DNA of 64,000 nt from Caldilineaceae bacterium SB0661_bin_34 (lineage in GTDB: Bacteria; Chloroflexota; Anaerolineae; Caldilineales; Caldilineaceae): assembly GCA_009841145.1 (NCBI GenBank), contig VXMJ01000072.1, positions 27,714-91,713 on the forward strand. Reading direction: 5' to 3'. Positions 1-8,795 of the stretch are shown here, piece after piece. The notes beneath the pieces are model-generated. The model did no database searches. It saw only the letters and a list, made by a program, of their open reading frames with translations, and was not told the DNA's origin. Each line of letters opens with the position of its first letter. The stretch's first letter is position 1. The translations under genes and the position numbers were made by a program.

Positions 1-1
1 A

Positions 2-1105
2 TGGCAGGCAACCTCGGTGGCCGGTCGCCAGGAGGACGATGCGGTGGTTCTGGATATTGCCGGCTGTCACGGCGAACTGCAGGTGGAGTACTCCATTCGG
101 GTTGACGGGACCGGCCTGCTTGACTTGTCCTACCGATTGCCGGTGCAGCCGTTTGCCAGCCCGCGCCGGCGCGGGTTGCGCGCCGGGCGCGATGTCGGCG
201 GGTTTCGGGAAGTGGGTGTGGCCTTCGACCTGACCCACGAGGTGGATTGCGTGTCCTGGCGGCGCAACGGGCTCTGGTCCCTGTACCCCGACGACCACAT
301 TGGCCGCAATGAGGGCGTTGCTCCCAGAAATCGTGCGGAAGGGGACGAGACCTTTCGACAGGAGCCGGACTGGTCCTGGGGTGAGGACATGCGCGGCTAT
401 TCCCTCTTCGGCCGTTACGACTTCGGCCGTCGGGGGACCAACGACTTCCGAGCCATGAAACACTCAATTCAGCAGGCCAGTGCCCTGGTGGCCGGCAGCG
501 AAGCCCGTTTCAGTGCCGTTTCCGACAAGGACGACGCAGTTCGTCTGGAAGTGCTGCCCGATCCCGACTTCCAGTGTACGGGCGACGACCTGTTGCGCCA
601 TGTGACCGGCAACTGGGTGCAGGCGGTGCCGGGTTCCAACCGGGACCTCATGTCCAACAAGACCGGGGACTTTGCGGAGTTCCGGTTCGAAGGTCCGGGT
701 GTGGCCTGGCTTGGTTCGCGGGATAACATCCACGGCATGGCCAGAGTCCTGTTGGACGGCCAGGAAGTCGCTGTGGTCGACCTGTTCTGCGGCATCCTGC
801 ACGGCGTGGCACGCGGCGAACTCAAGTTCGAGAACGAGATTCTGTTCAGCTGTGAAGGGCTTGCACCGGGTTCTCACACGCTTCGCATCGAGGTGTTGGG
901 GGAGAAGAACCCGGAATCCGATGCCGCATATGTCAGTGTGTCCGGCTTCCGCGTACTGAAGGATGGCGGCAGGGATCGGATTCGCTTCCACATCGTCAAC
1001 GAGTGGAATTATCCCGAGTTGACTTGGGGCAATTACATGAAGCCTCCCATCGGCATTGGTTCGGGCTATGCCAACCGGGTTCAGGCAAGGATGCACGGGG
1101 CGTGA
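2..1105 (+). CDS. 3' part of a GH2-like (beta-galactosidase family) protein, 5' end outside window
   Basis: The reading frame is open from the window edge, so this is a C-terminal fragment of at least 367 residues. The first ~130 residues resemble the last beta-sandwich domain of GH2 beta-galactosidases (small-chain-like domain): the stretch VSWRRNGLWSLYPDD sits where the family has its W-x-G-R-G-P-x-E-x-Y-P-D motif. After ~residue 210 there is a second jelly-roll-like domain with the pattern FEGPGVAWLG ... VLLDGQEVAVVDLF ... GSHTLRIEV, typical of carbohydrate-binding appendages on secreted or cytosolic glycosidases. No catalytic residues lie in this part. The stop codon overlaps the start of the next gene (GTGA), so hydrolysis is probably coupled to import by the downstream Opp-type transporter. 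The family assignment is inference from motif layout; other glycosidase families with the same C-terminal sandwich are possible. Confidence 0.6.
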   Translation, partial: WQATSVAGRQEDDAVVLDIAGCHGELQVEYSIRVDGTGLLDLSYRLPVQPFASPRRRGLRAGRDVGGFREVGVAFDLTHEVDCVSWRRNGLWSLYPDDHIGRNEGVAPRNRAEGDETFRQEPDWSWGEDMRGYSLFGRYDFGRRGTNDFRAMKHSIQQASALVAGSEARFSAVSDKDDAVRLEVLPDPDFQCTGDDLLRHVTGNWVQAVPGSNRDLMSNKTGDFAEFRFEGPGVAWLGSRDNIHGMARVLLDGQEVAVVDLFCGILHGVARGELKFENEILFSCEGLAPGSHTLRIEVLGEKNPESDAAYVSVSGFRVLKDGGRDRIRFHIVNEWNYPELTWGNYMKPPIGIGSGYANRVQARMHGA

Positions 1106-2121
1106 CACCGCAGGACGATCAGAGACTGCTTGAGATTCGGAATCTCAAGGTGCAGTTCGCCTTGGAAGAGGGTACGGTGCGTGCCGTGGACGGTATGAAC
1201 CTTGCCATCAACCGGGGCCAGACCGTGGGCGTGGTCGGGGAGAGCGGCTGCGGCAAGAGCGTGACCGCCCAGGCACTTCTGCGCATCGTGCCCAAGCCGG
1301 GCGAAATTGTGGAAGGGGAGCTTCTCTACTACCGGCCGACCAATGGCGACGGTGACAACCTGCACGTTACCGACTTGGCAGGACTGCCGGCCAACGGCGA
1401 CGAGATGCGCGACCTCCGGGGCAACGAGATTGTTATGGTGTTCCAGGAACCCATGAGTTCCTTGGCGCCCGTGTACACGATCGGCCATCAAATCATGGAG
1501 GCCATCGAGCTGCACCAACACGTGGGCAAGCAGGAGGCGAGGGAGCGGACACTTGAGATCCTGCAGCGCGTCGGCATGCCCCAGCCTTCCCAAACCATCG
1601 ACAGCTACCCCCATCAGATGAGCGGTGGCATGCGGCAGCGGGGCATGATCGCCATCGCGCTGTCCTGCAACCCCACTCTCCTGATCGCCGACGAGCCCAC
1701 CACGGCGCTGGACGTAACGACCCAGGGCCAGATCTTGGAGCTGATGCAGAAGCTGCAGAACGACTTCGGCATGGCCATCATGTTCATCACGCACGACCTG
1801 GGCGTGGTTGCCAAGATGACCGAGTACGTGACGGTGATGTACCTCGGCAAGGTGGTGGAGTCCGCGGACGTGGACACCATCTTCCACGATCCCAAGCACC
1901 CCTACACCAAGGCGCTGTTGCGTTCGATGCCGCGCATGGGAGTCAAGTCACGACGGCTGGAGGCAGTTACCGGCATGGTTCCGGATCCCTTCCACGTCCC
2001 GCCGGGTTGTCCCTTCCATCCTCGCTGTGAGGACTTCATCGCAGGACGTTGCGATGCCGAAGAGCCGCCTTGGATCGAAACCGAACCAGGCCACGGAGTG
2101 CGCTGTGTCCTCTACGAATAG
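1102..2121 (+). CDS. Oligopeptide/oligosaccharide ABC transporter ATPase, OppD/DppD type
   Basis: Cytoplasmic ATPase subunit of a peptide/opine/nickel-class importer, a class that in many Chloroflexota and Thermotogae also imports oligosaccharides. Of 339 residues, the nucleotide-binding domain shows Walker A GESGCGKS, a Q-loop in VFQEPMSSL, signature SGGMRQR and Walker [13 protein letters not shown]. The C-terminal oligopeptide-type extension ends with the cysteine cluster GCPFHPRC...GRC...VRC seen in OppD/OppF. A longer in-frame extension upstream would lie inside the glycosidase gene. I chose the GTG at 1102 because it overlaps the upstream stop by four bases, which suggests translational coupling. 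Permeases and binding protein are not downstream; they may lie before the window. The substrate is inferred to be a glycan because of the neighbouring GH2-like gene. Confidence 0.9.
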   Translation: MTPQDDQRLLEIRNLKVQFALEEGTVRAVDGMNLAINRGQTVGVVGESGCGKSVTAQALLRIVPKPGEIVEGELLYYRPTNGDGDNLHVTDLAGLPANGDEMRDLRGNEIVMVFQEPMSSLAPVYTIGHQIMEAIELHQHVGKQEARERTLEILQRVGMPQPSQTIDSYPHQMSGGMRQRGMIAIALSCNPTLLIADEPTTALDVTTQGQILELMQKLQNDFGMAIMFITHDLGVVAKMTEYVTVMYLGKVVESADVDTIFHDPKHPYTKALLRSMPRMGVKSRRLEAVTGMVPDPFHVPPGCPFHPRCEDFIAGRCDAEEPPWIETEPGHGVRCVLYE

Positions 2122-3163
2122 CCCGGCGGACGTGGATTCGGGCAGGTCCGTGCGGGAGACGCCGCTCCTTGAGGTCAAGGGACTGCGCAAGTACTACCCC
2201 ATTCGGCGCGGCTTCCTGTCCCGCACGCGGGGGTATGTCAAGGCGGTCGATGGCGTTGACTTCACCATCCAGCGCGGCGAGACGTTGGGGCTGGTGGGTG
2301 AATCGGGATGCGGCAAGAGCACGACCGGGCGCTGCCTGTTGCGCGCTGTGGATGCCACCGAGGGACAGGTACGGTACTGGATATCGGATGAAACCGGCTG
2401 GACCGACATCTACCAACTGGCAGGCGAAGACCTGCGCCGATTCCGACAGTTTGCGCAGATGATCTTCCAGGATCCGTTCTCGTCGCTCAATCCTCGCATG
2501 ACACTGCTGCAGATTGTGGGGGAGCCCCTGACGGTCAACCGCCTGGCCTCGGGCGAGGAGCTGGAGCACCGGGTGGCCGACCTGCTGCGTCGAGTCGGCC
2601 TCCGGCCGGAGTACATGAAGCGCTATCCCCATGCCTTCAGCGGGGGACAACGTCAGCGCATCGGCATCGCCCGTTCCCTGGCCCTGGAACCGAACTTCAT
2701 CGTCTGTGACGAGCCGGTGTCGGCCTTGGACGTGTCCATTCAGGCCCAGACCCTGAACCTCCTGCAGGATCTGCAGGAGGAGTTCCACCTAACCTATCTC
2801 TTCGTGGCCCACGATCTGAATGTGGTGGCCCACATTGCCGATCGGGTTGCGGTGATGTATGTGGGCAAGATGGTGGAACTGGCCGAAAGCGACGACTTGT
2901 TTGACAATCCCCTGCACCCGTACACCGAGGTGTTGATGAGTTCGGTGCTGCCACCGGACCCGAGGATCAAGACCAGTCAGATTGAGATGACCGGTGAGGT
3001 GGCCGACCCTGCCAATCCCCCGTCCGGTTGCTATTTTCATCCCCGCTGTCAATATGCGGAGGACCGGTGTCGGCATGAGACACCGGAACTGCGCGAGGTT
3101 CGACCCAGCCACTTCGTGAGCTGCCACCGGGCGGAAGAGATCACACTGCAAGGCGTGATCTGA
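2105..3163 (+). CDS. Oligopeptide/oligosaccharide ABC transporter ATPase, OppF/DppF type
   Basis: Second ATPase of the same importer, expected to heterodimerise with the preceding OppD-type subunit. About 352 residues from the GTG at 2105 (17-bp overlap); GTGs at 2132 and 2150 are equally in frame, so the start is uncertain. Motifs: Walker [10 protein letters not shown]-loop [13 protein letters not shown], signature FSGGQRQR, Walker [16 protein letters not shown]-loop in FVAHDLN. The C-terminal Cys-rich tail (GCYFHPRC...EDRC) is the usual OppF end. The gene closes the operon; a 12-bp-stem hairpin follows about 50 bp after the stop. Confidence 0.9.
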   Translation: MSSTNSPADVDSGRSVRETPLLEVKGLRKYYPIRRGFLSRTRGYVKAVDGVDFTIQRGETLGLVGESGCGKSTTGRCLLRAVDATEGQVRYWISDETGWTDIYQLAGEDLRRFRQFAQMIFQDPFSSLNPRMTLLQIVGEPLTVNRLASGEELEHRVADLLRRVGLRPEYMKRYPHAFSGGQRQRIGIARSLALEPNFIVCDEPVSALDVSIQAQTLNLLQDLQEEFHLTYLFVAHDLNVVAHIADRVAVMYVGKMVELAESDDLFDNPLHPYTEVLMSSVLPPDPRIKTSQIEMTGEVADPANPPSGCYFHPRCQYAEDRCRHETPELREVRPSHFVSCHRAEEITLQGVI

Positions 3164-3211
3164 CGGAACCGTGCCCTGCCGGGAGAAGTGGTGGTGGAGG
3201 TGACCTGATAC

Positions 3212-3239
3212 AAGCTGGACTTTGTATAAAGTCCAGCTT
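3212..3239 (+). terminator. Perfect 12-bp hairpin after the opp genes
   Basis: AAGCTGGACTTT and its exact reverse complement are separated by GTAT. It lies 48 bp beyond the OppF-type stop codon. There is no T-run after it, so it may be a factor-dependent terminator or mRNA-stabilising hairpin rather than a classical intrinsic terminator. Confidence 0.5.
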
Positions 3240-3686
3240 AGGCCACAACCACCATCCGACACTTCATTTCCAGCCAATCTCCTCGGCCGCGTTCCTGCCA
3301 GCGGCCCGAGACTGCTGCGGCCTCGAACATGTTTTGTACTGGATACTGGACGTCTCGTGCGGGGAGGACGACCAGTGCTGTCTGTACAGTGATTCGTCTC
3401 ATGGCGGCCGTACAGCATCTGGCTCACTTTCTACCGTGCCACGGCGGATGGAGTTGCGTGGGTCACCGAACACATGCGGCACTAGCAGGCTACTGAAGAA
3501 TGGGTTTGGGATGCCCTCGGTAACGACGGAGGGTGCGCGGTAGGGGAGTTTAGGCAGTCCAGAGGGCCCTGGAACCGCCGCCACGGCCCCATGCGCGGGT
3601 TTCGGGGGCCCCGCAGGTCCCTTGTCACCCCTGGCCGGAGCAGGTGACTAACAAGCTGATAGAGGCTGAGGTGGCGATACCCGAGG
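3240..3686. other. Non-coding stretch before the IS3 remnant; no gene recognised
   Basis: About 450 bp with no reading frame that resembles a known protein. The right-hand part directly abuts the recognisable transposase fragment and may be degraded insertion-sequence DNA, but I could not identify an inverted repeat or left end of an IS3 element in it. Confidence 0.4.
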
Positions 3687-3980
3687 ACCGCACAGTTCAC
3701 GGCCGATACCTTCACCGCTTGCTTGCTCGCAGCCAACATTCAAGTCAGCATGGACGGCCGCGGCCGCGCCCTCGACAACGTCTTCTGTGAACGCCTATGG
3801 CGCAGCGTCAAGTACGAGAACATCTATCTCAACCAGTATGACACAGTACGTCAGCTGCAGGTTGGCCTGAGCGCCTATTTCGACTTCAAAAATCATGAGA
3901 GACCGCATCAAAGTCTCAACTATCGCACGCCGGCGGAAGAGCACTTCGTGCTCTGTTCAGAGCCGGCCGTATTCGCCTGA
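3687..3980 (+). pseudogene. IS3-family transposase OrfB, C-terminal fragment
   Basis: About 97 codons remain of the ~270-300 of an intact OrfB. The frame reads TAQFTADTFTACLLAANI, then SMDGRGRALDN and ERLWRSVKYENIY, and ends with NHERPHQSLNYRTPAE. These are the hallmarks of the last third of the integrase core, including the glutamate of the DDE triad in ERLWRS. An in-frame TAG lies just upstream (3660-3662), and no start or N-terminal two thirds can be found. The element's presumed right end (44-bp repeat at 3987-4030) follows the stop. It is inactive on its own. Confidence 0.85.
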
Positions 3981-4783
3981 ATGCACCTTATTTCTCCCAT
4001 TTCGTGGTCTAACGATTGGGGCTCACCATACCCTTGATGGGTACAGATAGCGTTCTCCATCACTTCCCCACTCTGTTCGAGAACTGTGAATCCATGACTC
4101 TTGAGTTCTGTGCGCAGATTCTCAGGAGTCCGATAACGTCGTCGATGGATAAACCAAACTCCGTTAACTAGAATCGTCCCATCGAAATCCTCCGGGCCGG
4201 CGCCTGGCCGAAGAGGATCGACGTAAAACCGGTTGTAGCAGGTCTCAGTGTCGCCGTCCCAAAGATCGTTGCCATCGAATGCCGTGAAAACCTTTCCGGT
4301 GGCTTCATCGACAACCTGTGTTTCAGGAGTTTCTCGATGTTGTTCGAAAACCGAGCAACTCATCAAGAGATACCCGTGACTAGCTAGACGAGCCTTGACG
4401 CCCGAAAACATCGCAGCCCGATCTTTGTCCGTTACGATGCCTTGGGAGCAGTAGCCGTCAATAATGAGTTCGTATGGCTTGCCTTCATGAGGCAGGTGGC
4501 ACACATCCATCACGTCGTACTTGATGTCCAAACCCCGCTCTGCAGCGATCTCTCTGGCTTTGTCAATGGCATCAGGTATCACATCGATACCATGCACCCG
4601 GTATCCTAACGCAGCCAAGAAACAAGAGCCCGGACCAGTCCCACACCCTAGATCCAGAACTCGCGCTCCCGCATTCACATTCAATCGTGGAAGAGTCTCG
4701 GTCAGGAAGGACTTGGAGGAGAATTCATTGAAGCCGAGACCTCCATATAGTTCGTCTCTTGACATCAGTCCTTTGGCCTTCAC
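3920..4783 (-). CDS. Class I SAM-dependent methyltransferase with IS-derived C-terminus
   Basis: 287 residues. Residues ~40-55 carry motif I RVLDLGCGTGPGS, followed by an acidic motif II-like GIDVIPDAIDKA and motif post-I region DVMDVCHLP, typical of a Rossmann-fold methyltransferase of the Methyltransf_11/25 type; the substrate is not evident. From about residue 253 to the stop the protein is encoded by the IS3 right end and the antisense of the transposase fragment, so the native C-terminus was probably replaced by ~35 unrelated residues. GC is lower than in the surrounding core genes. The gene lies between two direct copies of the same IS end, suggesting it arrived or moved with the element. 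Whether the fusion protein still works is unknown. Confidence 0.75.
   Translation of the reverse strand: MKAKGLMSRDELYGGLGFNEFSSKSFLTETLPRLNVNAGARVLDLGCGTGPGSCFLAALGYRVHGIDVIPDAIDKAREIAAERGLDIKYDVMDVCHLPHEGKPYELIIDGYCSQGIVTDKDRAAMFSGVKARLASHGYLLMSCSVFEQHRETPETQVVDEATGKVFTAFDGNDLWDGDTETCYNRFYVDPLRPGAGPEDFDGTILVNGVWFIHRRRYRTPENLRTELKSHGFTVLEQSGEVMENAICTHQGYGEPQSLDHEMGEIRCIQANTAGSEQSTKCSSAGVR
3987..4030 (+). repeat. Copy 1 of a 44-bp direct repeat, presumed IS3-type right end
   Basis: It lies immediately downstream of the IS3 transposase fragment and matches 4891-4934 at 39 of 44 positions in the same orientation. Read from the outside, the element end at about 4025 begins TGAGCCCCAAT; a TGA-type terminus fits IS3-family ends. 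The 3' end of the minus-strand methyltransferase gene runs through this copy. Confidence 0.65.
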
Positions 4784-4890
4784 TATGGAGTAGTCTGCCA
4801 GATGCTCGTGATAGAAGTATTTTTGCTTTATGATTCCTCAATTGTACCACCCGTGACCGATCAGAACATTACGCATCAGTCCGGATCCAC

Positions 4891-4934
4891 CATATTTTTC
4901 CCGTTTCGTGGTCCAAAGATTGGGGCTCACCATA
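4891..4934 (+). repeat. Copy 2 of the 44-bp IS3-type end repeat
   Basis: 39/44 identical to 3987-4030 and in the same orientation, but with no transposase sequence next to it. It lies about 110 bp upstream of the methyltransferase start codon. Confidence 0.65.
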
Positions 4935-5218
4935 TGGTTTTGAGGGCTAGACGACATCAAAGAAAACAGAGAAAGCTGAACAATATGCTGTCGCTGATGG
5001 TACTGTTTGACCAAGTGTACCATTGCTCCCATTTTGATCTAGGCTATGGTTTGGACATTTTTGAGGCCTGAATCGTATTGCCAAGTCGGTTGGAGGATGG
5101 CCTTTGGGGGCTGGTCGGCTCCGGTTCGAGAGGAGGTGCGCGCAACCACAGGCGTTCCGGCGGAATGCGGTGGTGGCCGGCCGCGGCATTGGCGGCATTT
5201 CGGCCTGCGGGCGACCGG
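4935..5218. other. Intergenic DNA between IS remnants; no gene recognised
   Basis: A low-GC left part switches to high GC near 5080. No open frame resembles a known protein. It directly flanks the left inverted repeat of the ISAs1-type element. Confidence 0.4.
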
Positions 5219-5239
5219 CAGGGCAACCGAAAAGTCGCG
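5219..5239 (+). repeat. Left terminal inverted repeat of the ISAs1-type element
   Basis: 21 bases, exact reverse complement of 6605-6625. Confidence 0.9.
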
Positions 5240-5240
5240 C

Positions 5241-6395
5241 TCAGGCCAGGATCGGAGTCAGGATCCAGGGTTGTCGGCCGATGCGGTCGCGCAGCAGTCC
5301 CATGGACACATCCGGTTCAAATGGTTGCTGAAAGGTCTTAACCATGTTCAGGGCGGCCCGGCGCAGGATGGCCATGACGGCGGGGGCGTGGCCCCTGCGC
5401 AGGCGGCAGTCGTCCTCGCGGAACTGCACGTCCAGGGTGTGGTGCAGACCGTTCTCAATGCCCCAGTGGCCGCGGACCAGTTCCAGCAGGGCCTCCGCAT
5501 CCACGGGACGGCTGGAGATGTAGTAGCGCACCGAGCGTTGCCGGCGCCCGCGGGGTCCGGTGCGCTCGGCCTGCACCCGGATCAGGCTGCGCAGGTCGGG
5601 CTAGGTCTTGGGGTCCGCGACCCACTCGCCGAGGCCGGGGCCGCCTAGGACCGTACAGGTGCGCCGCTCGCGGCGGCCGCCGTTGCGCTCGACGGTCTCG
5701 CAGCGGTCCTCCGCCTGCGGTGCGAAGGTGCCCCGCTCGGCCTCGTCGAAGACCGCCTTCACCTCCCGTTGGAGGGTCGGCTGGTTGCGCTTGACGGCCA
5801 GCAGGTGGTCGGCGCCGGCCTCCCGCAACGCCTGCACGATGGCCGTCTGGCAGCCGGCGGCGTCGATCGTGACCACGGCCCCCTCCAGGTGGATGCGGTC
5901 GAGCAGGCGGGGGATGGCCGTAATCTCGTTGCTCTTGGCGTCGCACGGCTCCTGGGCCAGGGTGAGCCCCTCCCGCACCAGGAAGGCGCTCACCATGTGC
6001 AGGGGGCGGAGGCCGTCGGCCCGGTCGCCCGAGCGGCGCGCCGCCTTGCCGTCCAAGGCCAGGACCAGCTCCGCCAGACCGGGTAGGCTGGTGCCGTCCA
6101 GGAGCAGCAGGGCCGCCTTCATGGCCGTTTCCGGATCCAGCCGCCGCACCCACAGCCGGTAGGTGTCGTCGGTCGGCACGCTCGCCCCCAGGGGCAGCCA
6201 CTGTCGGAACCAGGCCCGGTGGTCGCGCGTGAAGGCGGCCACGGCCAGGCCCACCAGCAGCGTGCCCAGGAGCACGGCTTGGGGATAGCGCACCCCGCGC
6301 CGGTCGCGCGGGTCGGGCAGCAGGGCCAGGCGGTCGGCGAAGGCGCACAGGACCTCCAAGAGCTTGGGGTCTTGACATGCGACAATGTATTCCAT
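5241..6395 (-). pseudogene. ISAs1-family transposase interrupted by one amber codon
   Basis: The frame encodes ~383 residues, full family length, starting MEYIVACQDPKLLEVL. It shows the N-terminal associated domain with LPDPRDRRGVRYP, the first catalytic Asp in ALDGKAARRS, the second in VVTIDAAGCQ and the Glu in RGHWGIENGLHH. A single in-frame TAG at 5601-5603 (minus) interrupts ADPKT*PDLRSLIRV, where relatives have Trp, so TGG to TAG is the likely change. The truncated product would end before the catalytic Glu, so transposition in cis should be lost unless the codon is suppressed or is a sequencing error. No frameshifts are present, so the inactivation is recent. Confidence 0.9.
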
Positions 6396-6604
6396 GAGGG
6401 CAACCGTGGGTCCCGTGAGGTATTAACGTCACCCCATAAGACGCATGGCGGCCCTCTTTGTTGCATCCCAGGCGGGTGGGAAACGACCGCTGATGCGGAC
6501 AGCCTGTGCCGGATTAACCCGAAATCCGCGTTTTTCTGTTCCGTGCCAACCCGTCGTCCAAAGGCATCGCACGGGGCTCCCTCAGCCCTGATTCACCCTC
6601 ACCC

Positions 6605-6625
6605 CGCGACTTTTCGGTTGCCCTG
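6605..6625 (-). repeat. Right terminal inverted repeat of the ISAs1-type element
   Basis: 21 bases, exact reverse complement of 5219-5239. Confidence 0.9.
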
Positions 6626-6744
6626 CTGATGTAGCGGATCTGCATAGCTACAAAAGATGATGGTGACAGATGGTAGCATTAGGCTATGCTGAGCAAAGCC
6701 CACCGGCTACTTGAACGGTGGAAGTGGCTCTCAAGGAGAATCCG

Positions 6745-6966
6745 ATGTTGTTCCGTAACCGCAAGGTGAGAAGTAACGACAGAGAGAGCGTACATGTCCA
6801 TGTATCTCCGCGTGGAGAGTTGCGTGTGAGCGCGGATGAGGTTTTTGCAACGGAAAGTGTACAGAAACTTGTGGAACAGGTATCGAAGATAAGGACCGAG
6901 TATACCGTGCGGAAGAGAATTCAAGACAAATCTGCAAGTGACCAACCAGGCAATCAACACCTGTAG
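6745..6966 (+). CDS. Small protein of unknown function, first gene of a low-GC cassette
   Basis: 73 residues, hydrophilic, no membrane segment, not recognised. An AAGGAG at 6733-6738 spaced six bases from the ATG at 6745 selects this start over the GTG at 6718. The N-terminal half (ESVHVHVSPRGELRVSADEVF) could form a short beta hairpin; the rest (SVQKLVEQVSKIRTEY) is predicted by eye to be helical. The region is clearly poorer in GC than the core genes and lies beside an insertion sequence, which suggests horizontal acquisition. The next gene begins ~20 bp downstream, so the two are probably co-transcribed. Confidence 0.6.
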   Translation: MLFRNRKVRSNDRESVHVHVSPRGELRVSADEVFATESVQKLVEQVSKIRTEYTVRKRIQDKSASDQPGNQHL

Positions 6967-6985
6967 TTTGCGAAAGCTTCATCCC

Positions 6986-7699
6986 ATGGACTTTGGTCAA
7001 TTGCTCATACCTGTGCTAAGCGGTTACCTGTTGCTAACCCTCTCAAACTTCTTCCGATACAGATTTGAAAGACTCTCGGGCTACCACTTGCTATTTTGGT
7101 CCGCATTCACTGGTGTTCTTCTTCTTGTTACGGCGTTGTTGGTGAAATCATATGTCAATTCCCGTTTGTGGAATTTGAATACATACGGAAGTTTGCCGAT
7201 TTTCGAACTTGCGCCAGTAGAGCATTTTCTCTGTGCAATCGCAAGTCTGATGTTCATATTATTTGGAAATGTGCTGTGTAGCAAGCGCCGCGCGGCTTAC
7301 GTGGAGCTGATAAGGAGTGGCAGCGATATCGAGCTGTTGTTGGCCGATGCACTGAACAATCATACCATGGTGGAACTAACCACAAAAAGTAGAAAGGTAT
7401 ATGCGGGAATTGTTGTTGAGTGCAATTTACCCACACGGAAAGATTCGGGGGTCGGGATTGTTCCCATGCTGAGTGGTTTCAGATCAAGTGAGAGGTTGGA
7501 TGTCAGGTACATGATCAACTATGCCCAGATCCAGCAGATCGCCGTAAAGGATGAGATTGTTGATGACCTTGATTCGAGTATGAAAATCGTGATTCCATAT
7601 GACGAATTAATCTCTGTACGGCCTTTCAATCCTGAATTGTATGACTTGTTCGAGTTTGCGAATACTGAAGGAAGTGCAGACAAGACTGATGGTCAGTAA
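6986..7699 (+). CDS. Membrane protein of unknown function, second gene of the low-GC cassette
   Basis: About 237 residues from the ATG at 6986; a GTG at 6938 would add 16 residues and overlap the preceding gene. Residues ~1-100 contain three hydrophobic stretches (LLIPVLSGYLLLTL, LLFWSAFTGVLLLVTALL, HFLCAIASLMFILFGNVL), consistent with three transmembrane helices. The remainder is soluble: ELLLADALNNHTMVELTTKSRKVYAGIVVE resembles a small beta-barrel start of the kind found in DUF6338-like membrane proteins, but I cannot name the family with confidence. GC is low. The pairing of a small soluble protein with a membrane protein beside IS elements is compatible with a defence or stress cassette; that is inference only. 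Confidence 0.6.
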   Translation: MDFGQLLIPVLSGYLLLTLSNFFRYRFERLSGYHLLFWSAFTGVLLLVTALLVKSYVNSRLWNLNTYGSLPIFELAPVEHFLCAIASLMFILFGNVLCSKRRAAYVELIRSGSDIELLLADALNNHTMVELTTKSRKVYAGIVVECNLPTRKDSGVGIVPMLSGFRSSERLDVRYMINYAQIQQIAVKDEIVDDLDSSMKIVIPYDELISVRPFNPELYDLFEFANTEGSADKTDGQ

Positions 7700-7929
7700 T
7701 TGCCTGCAACGACACGGCAGCCGACAGGAACGTGTGGCAGCCTGATATCGCGGCTCATCTCAAACCGCAATCCCCTGTGGCACAGGGACATCCTGGGTAT
7801 TGTTGTCTCCAGGATGCGAGTCGGTCGATCCGTAGCTGCTCCAGGGTGCTGGCGCAGACCGTGACGGACACATTCGGGGAGTATTGGCCTCGGACTCCGT
7901 GTTGGTCCGGGTAGTGGGTCCATCCGGTG

Positions 7930-8739
7930 TCAGTCGTAGTTGCTTTTTACGTGGTCTCCCAGCAGGCGCCGCTGCCGCGGCGAGGCCTGGTCCAACAACT
8001 CCTGGTCGAACTGGAACCGGTTCAGGTAGGGCGGGAACTTCTGCGTGATCATCCGCTGGGCGTAGTGGACCTGCAGCAGGTACCGGGTTTCGTCGCTGGT
8101 GTTCGGTGTGCCCCGGTGCCAGACCTCGCAGCGGAACACCACCGCATCCCCGGCCTTGACAATGCAGTCCTGCATCCCGCGGCCGTTCCAGGTGATTTCT
8201 CCTTGGGCGGGGCGCCGGCCGGACCGATGGCTGCCGGGGATGAACTGGGTCGGTCCCAGTTCCGGATAGATATCGTTCAAGTAGAAGTGGCATGTCGTGA
8301 TGAAGACCGGCATGCGCACATTGGGATCCTGCAGTACGTACTCTGGAACTTCGACCGGCATCCAGTCGACGTGTAGGGTTTGTGTCGGGCGGCCGGGACC
8401 GGTCACCCAGCCGGTCATGCCGATGACATGGCAGTCGTCGCCATGGACTGCCTCTTCCAGTTCGATGATCCCCGGCCGGTCCAGATAGGAGAAGAACAGG
8501 GCGTTGCGGTTGAAGGCGTTGTTGATGACCTTCTCCCGGAAGACGGCGCCGTTTTCCCCAGCCCGGGTATCCCGGTCGAAATGTTCCGCCATGGCCGCCG
8601 TGTCGTCCATGGCCTGGCGCAGGACCTGGACTTCGGCGTCCGTTAGATAGCCGGGAAAGTAGGCGAAGCCGTCGCGTTCGAGGCTTGCGACACGCTCTTC
8701 GAGGGTGTCAAAGCTCTTCAGTTCCATTGCCTGGGTCAT
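7930..8739 (-). CDS. Phytanoyl-CoA dioxygenase (PhyH)-family Fe(II)/2-oxoglutarate oxygenase
   Basis: 269 residues; cytosolic mononuclear iron oxygenase by family. The facial triad is visible as H-x-D in TLHVDWMP and the distal His in FRCEVWHRGTPN, with a downstream Arg in SDETRYLL placed to bind 2-oxoglutarate. The N-terminus ERDGFAYFPGYLTDAEVQVL is the usual PhyH opening. I chose the ATG at 8739 rather than longer frames that would run into the permease gene. It is the last gene of the minus-strand sugar importer cluster (57 bp after the permease stop), so it probably hydroxylates the imported compound or a derivative. Substrates cannot be read from PhyH sequences. Confidence 0.85.
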   Translation of the reverse strand: MTQAMELKSFDTLEERVASLERDGFAYFPGYLTDAEVQVLRQAMDDTAAMAEHFDRDTRAGENGAVFREKVINNAFNRNALFFSYLDRPGIIELEEAVHGDDCHVIGMTGWVTGPGRPTQTLHVDWMPVEVPEYVLQDPNVRMPVFITTCHFYLNDIYPELGPTQFIPGSHRSGRRPAQGEITWNGRGMQDCIVKAGDAVVFRCEVWHRGTPNTSDETRYLLQVHYAQRMITQKFPPYLNRFQFDQELLDQASPRQRRLLGDHVKSNYD

Positions 8740-8795
8740 GGTTGTGCCTTGGGGAATCGCGGATGAATGAGTGAACCGAACCGTCCAGTCCGGGT

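Larger units (their letters stand above)
5219..6625 (-). mobile_element. ISAs1-family insertion sequence, complete ends, 1407 bp
   Basis: Bounded by perfect 21-bp terminal inverted repeats beginning CAGGGCAACCGAAAAGTC (5219-5239 and 6605-6625). One transposase gene fills most of the element on the minus strand; ~210 bp separate its start from the outer repeat. The flanking bases (GCGACCGG left, CTGATGTA right) do not form a target-site duplication, so one flank may have been rearranged after insertion. Confidence 0.9.

Noticed and set aside
464..1108. Long minus-strand open frame opposite the GH2-like gene
   Set aside because: No family-like motifs; it is the antisense of a clear coding sequence in a GC-rich genome.
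3482..3739. Minus-strand frame upstream of the IS3 fragment as a hypothetical protein
   Set aside because: It overlaps the transposase remnant and is probably degraded IS DNA; no similarity seen.
5046..5648. Plus-strand frame entering the IS element
   Set aside because: It crosses the IS inverted repeat and is antisense to the transposase; not a gene.
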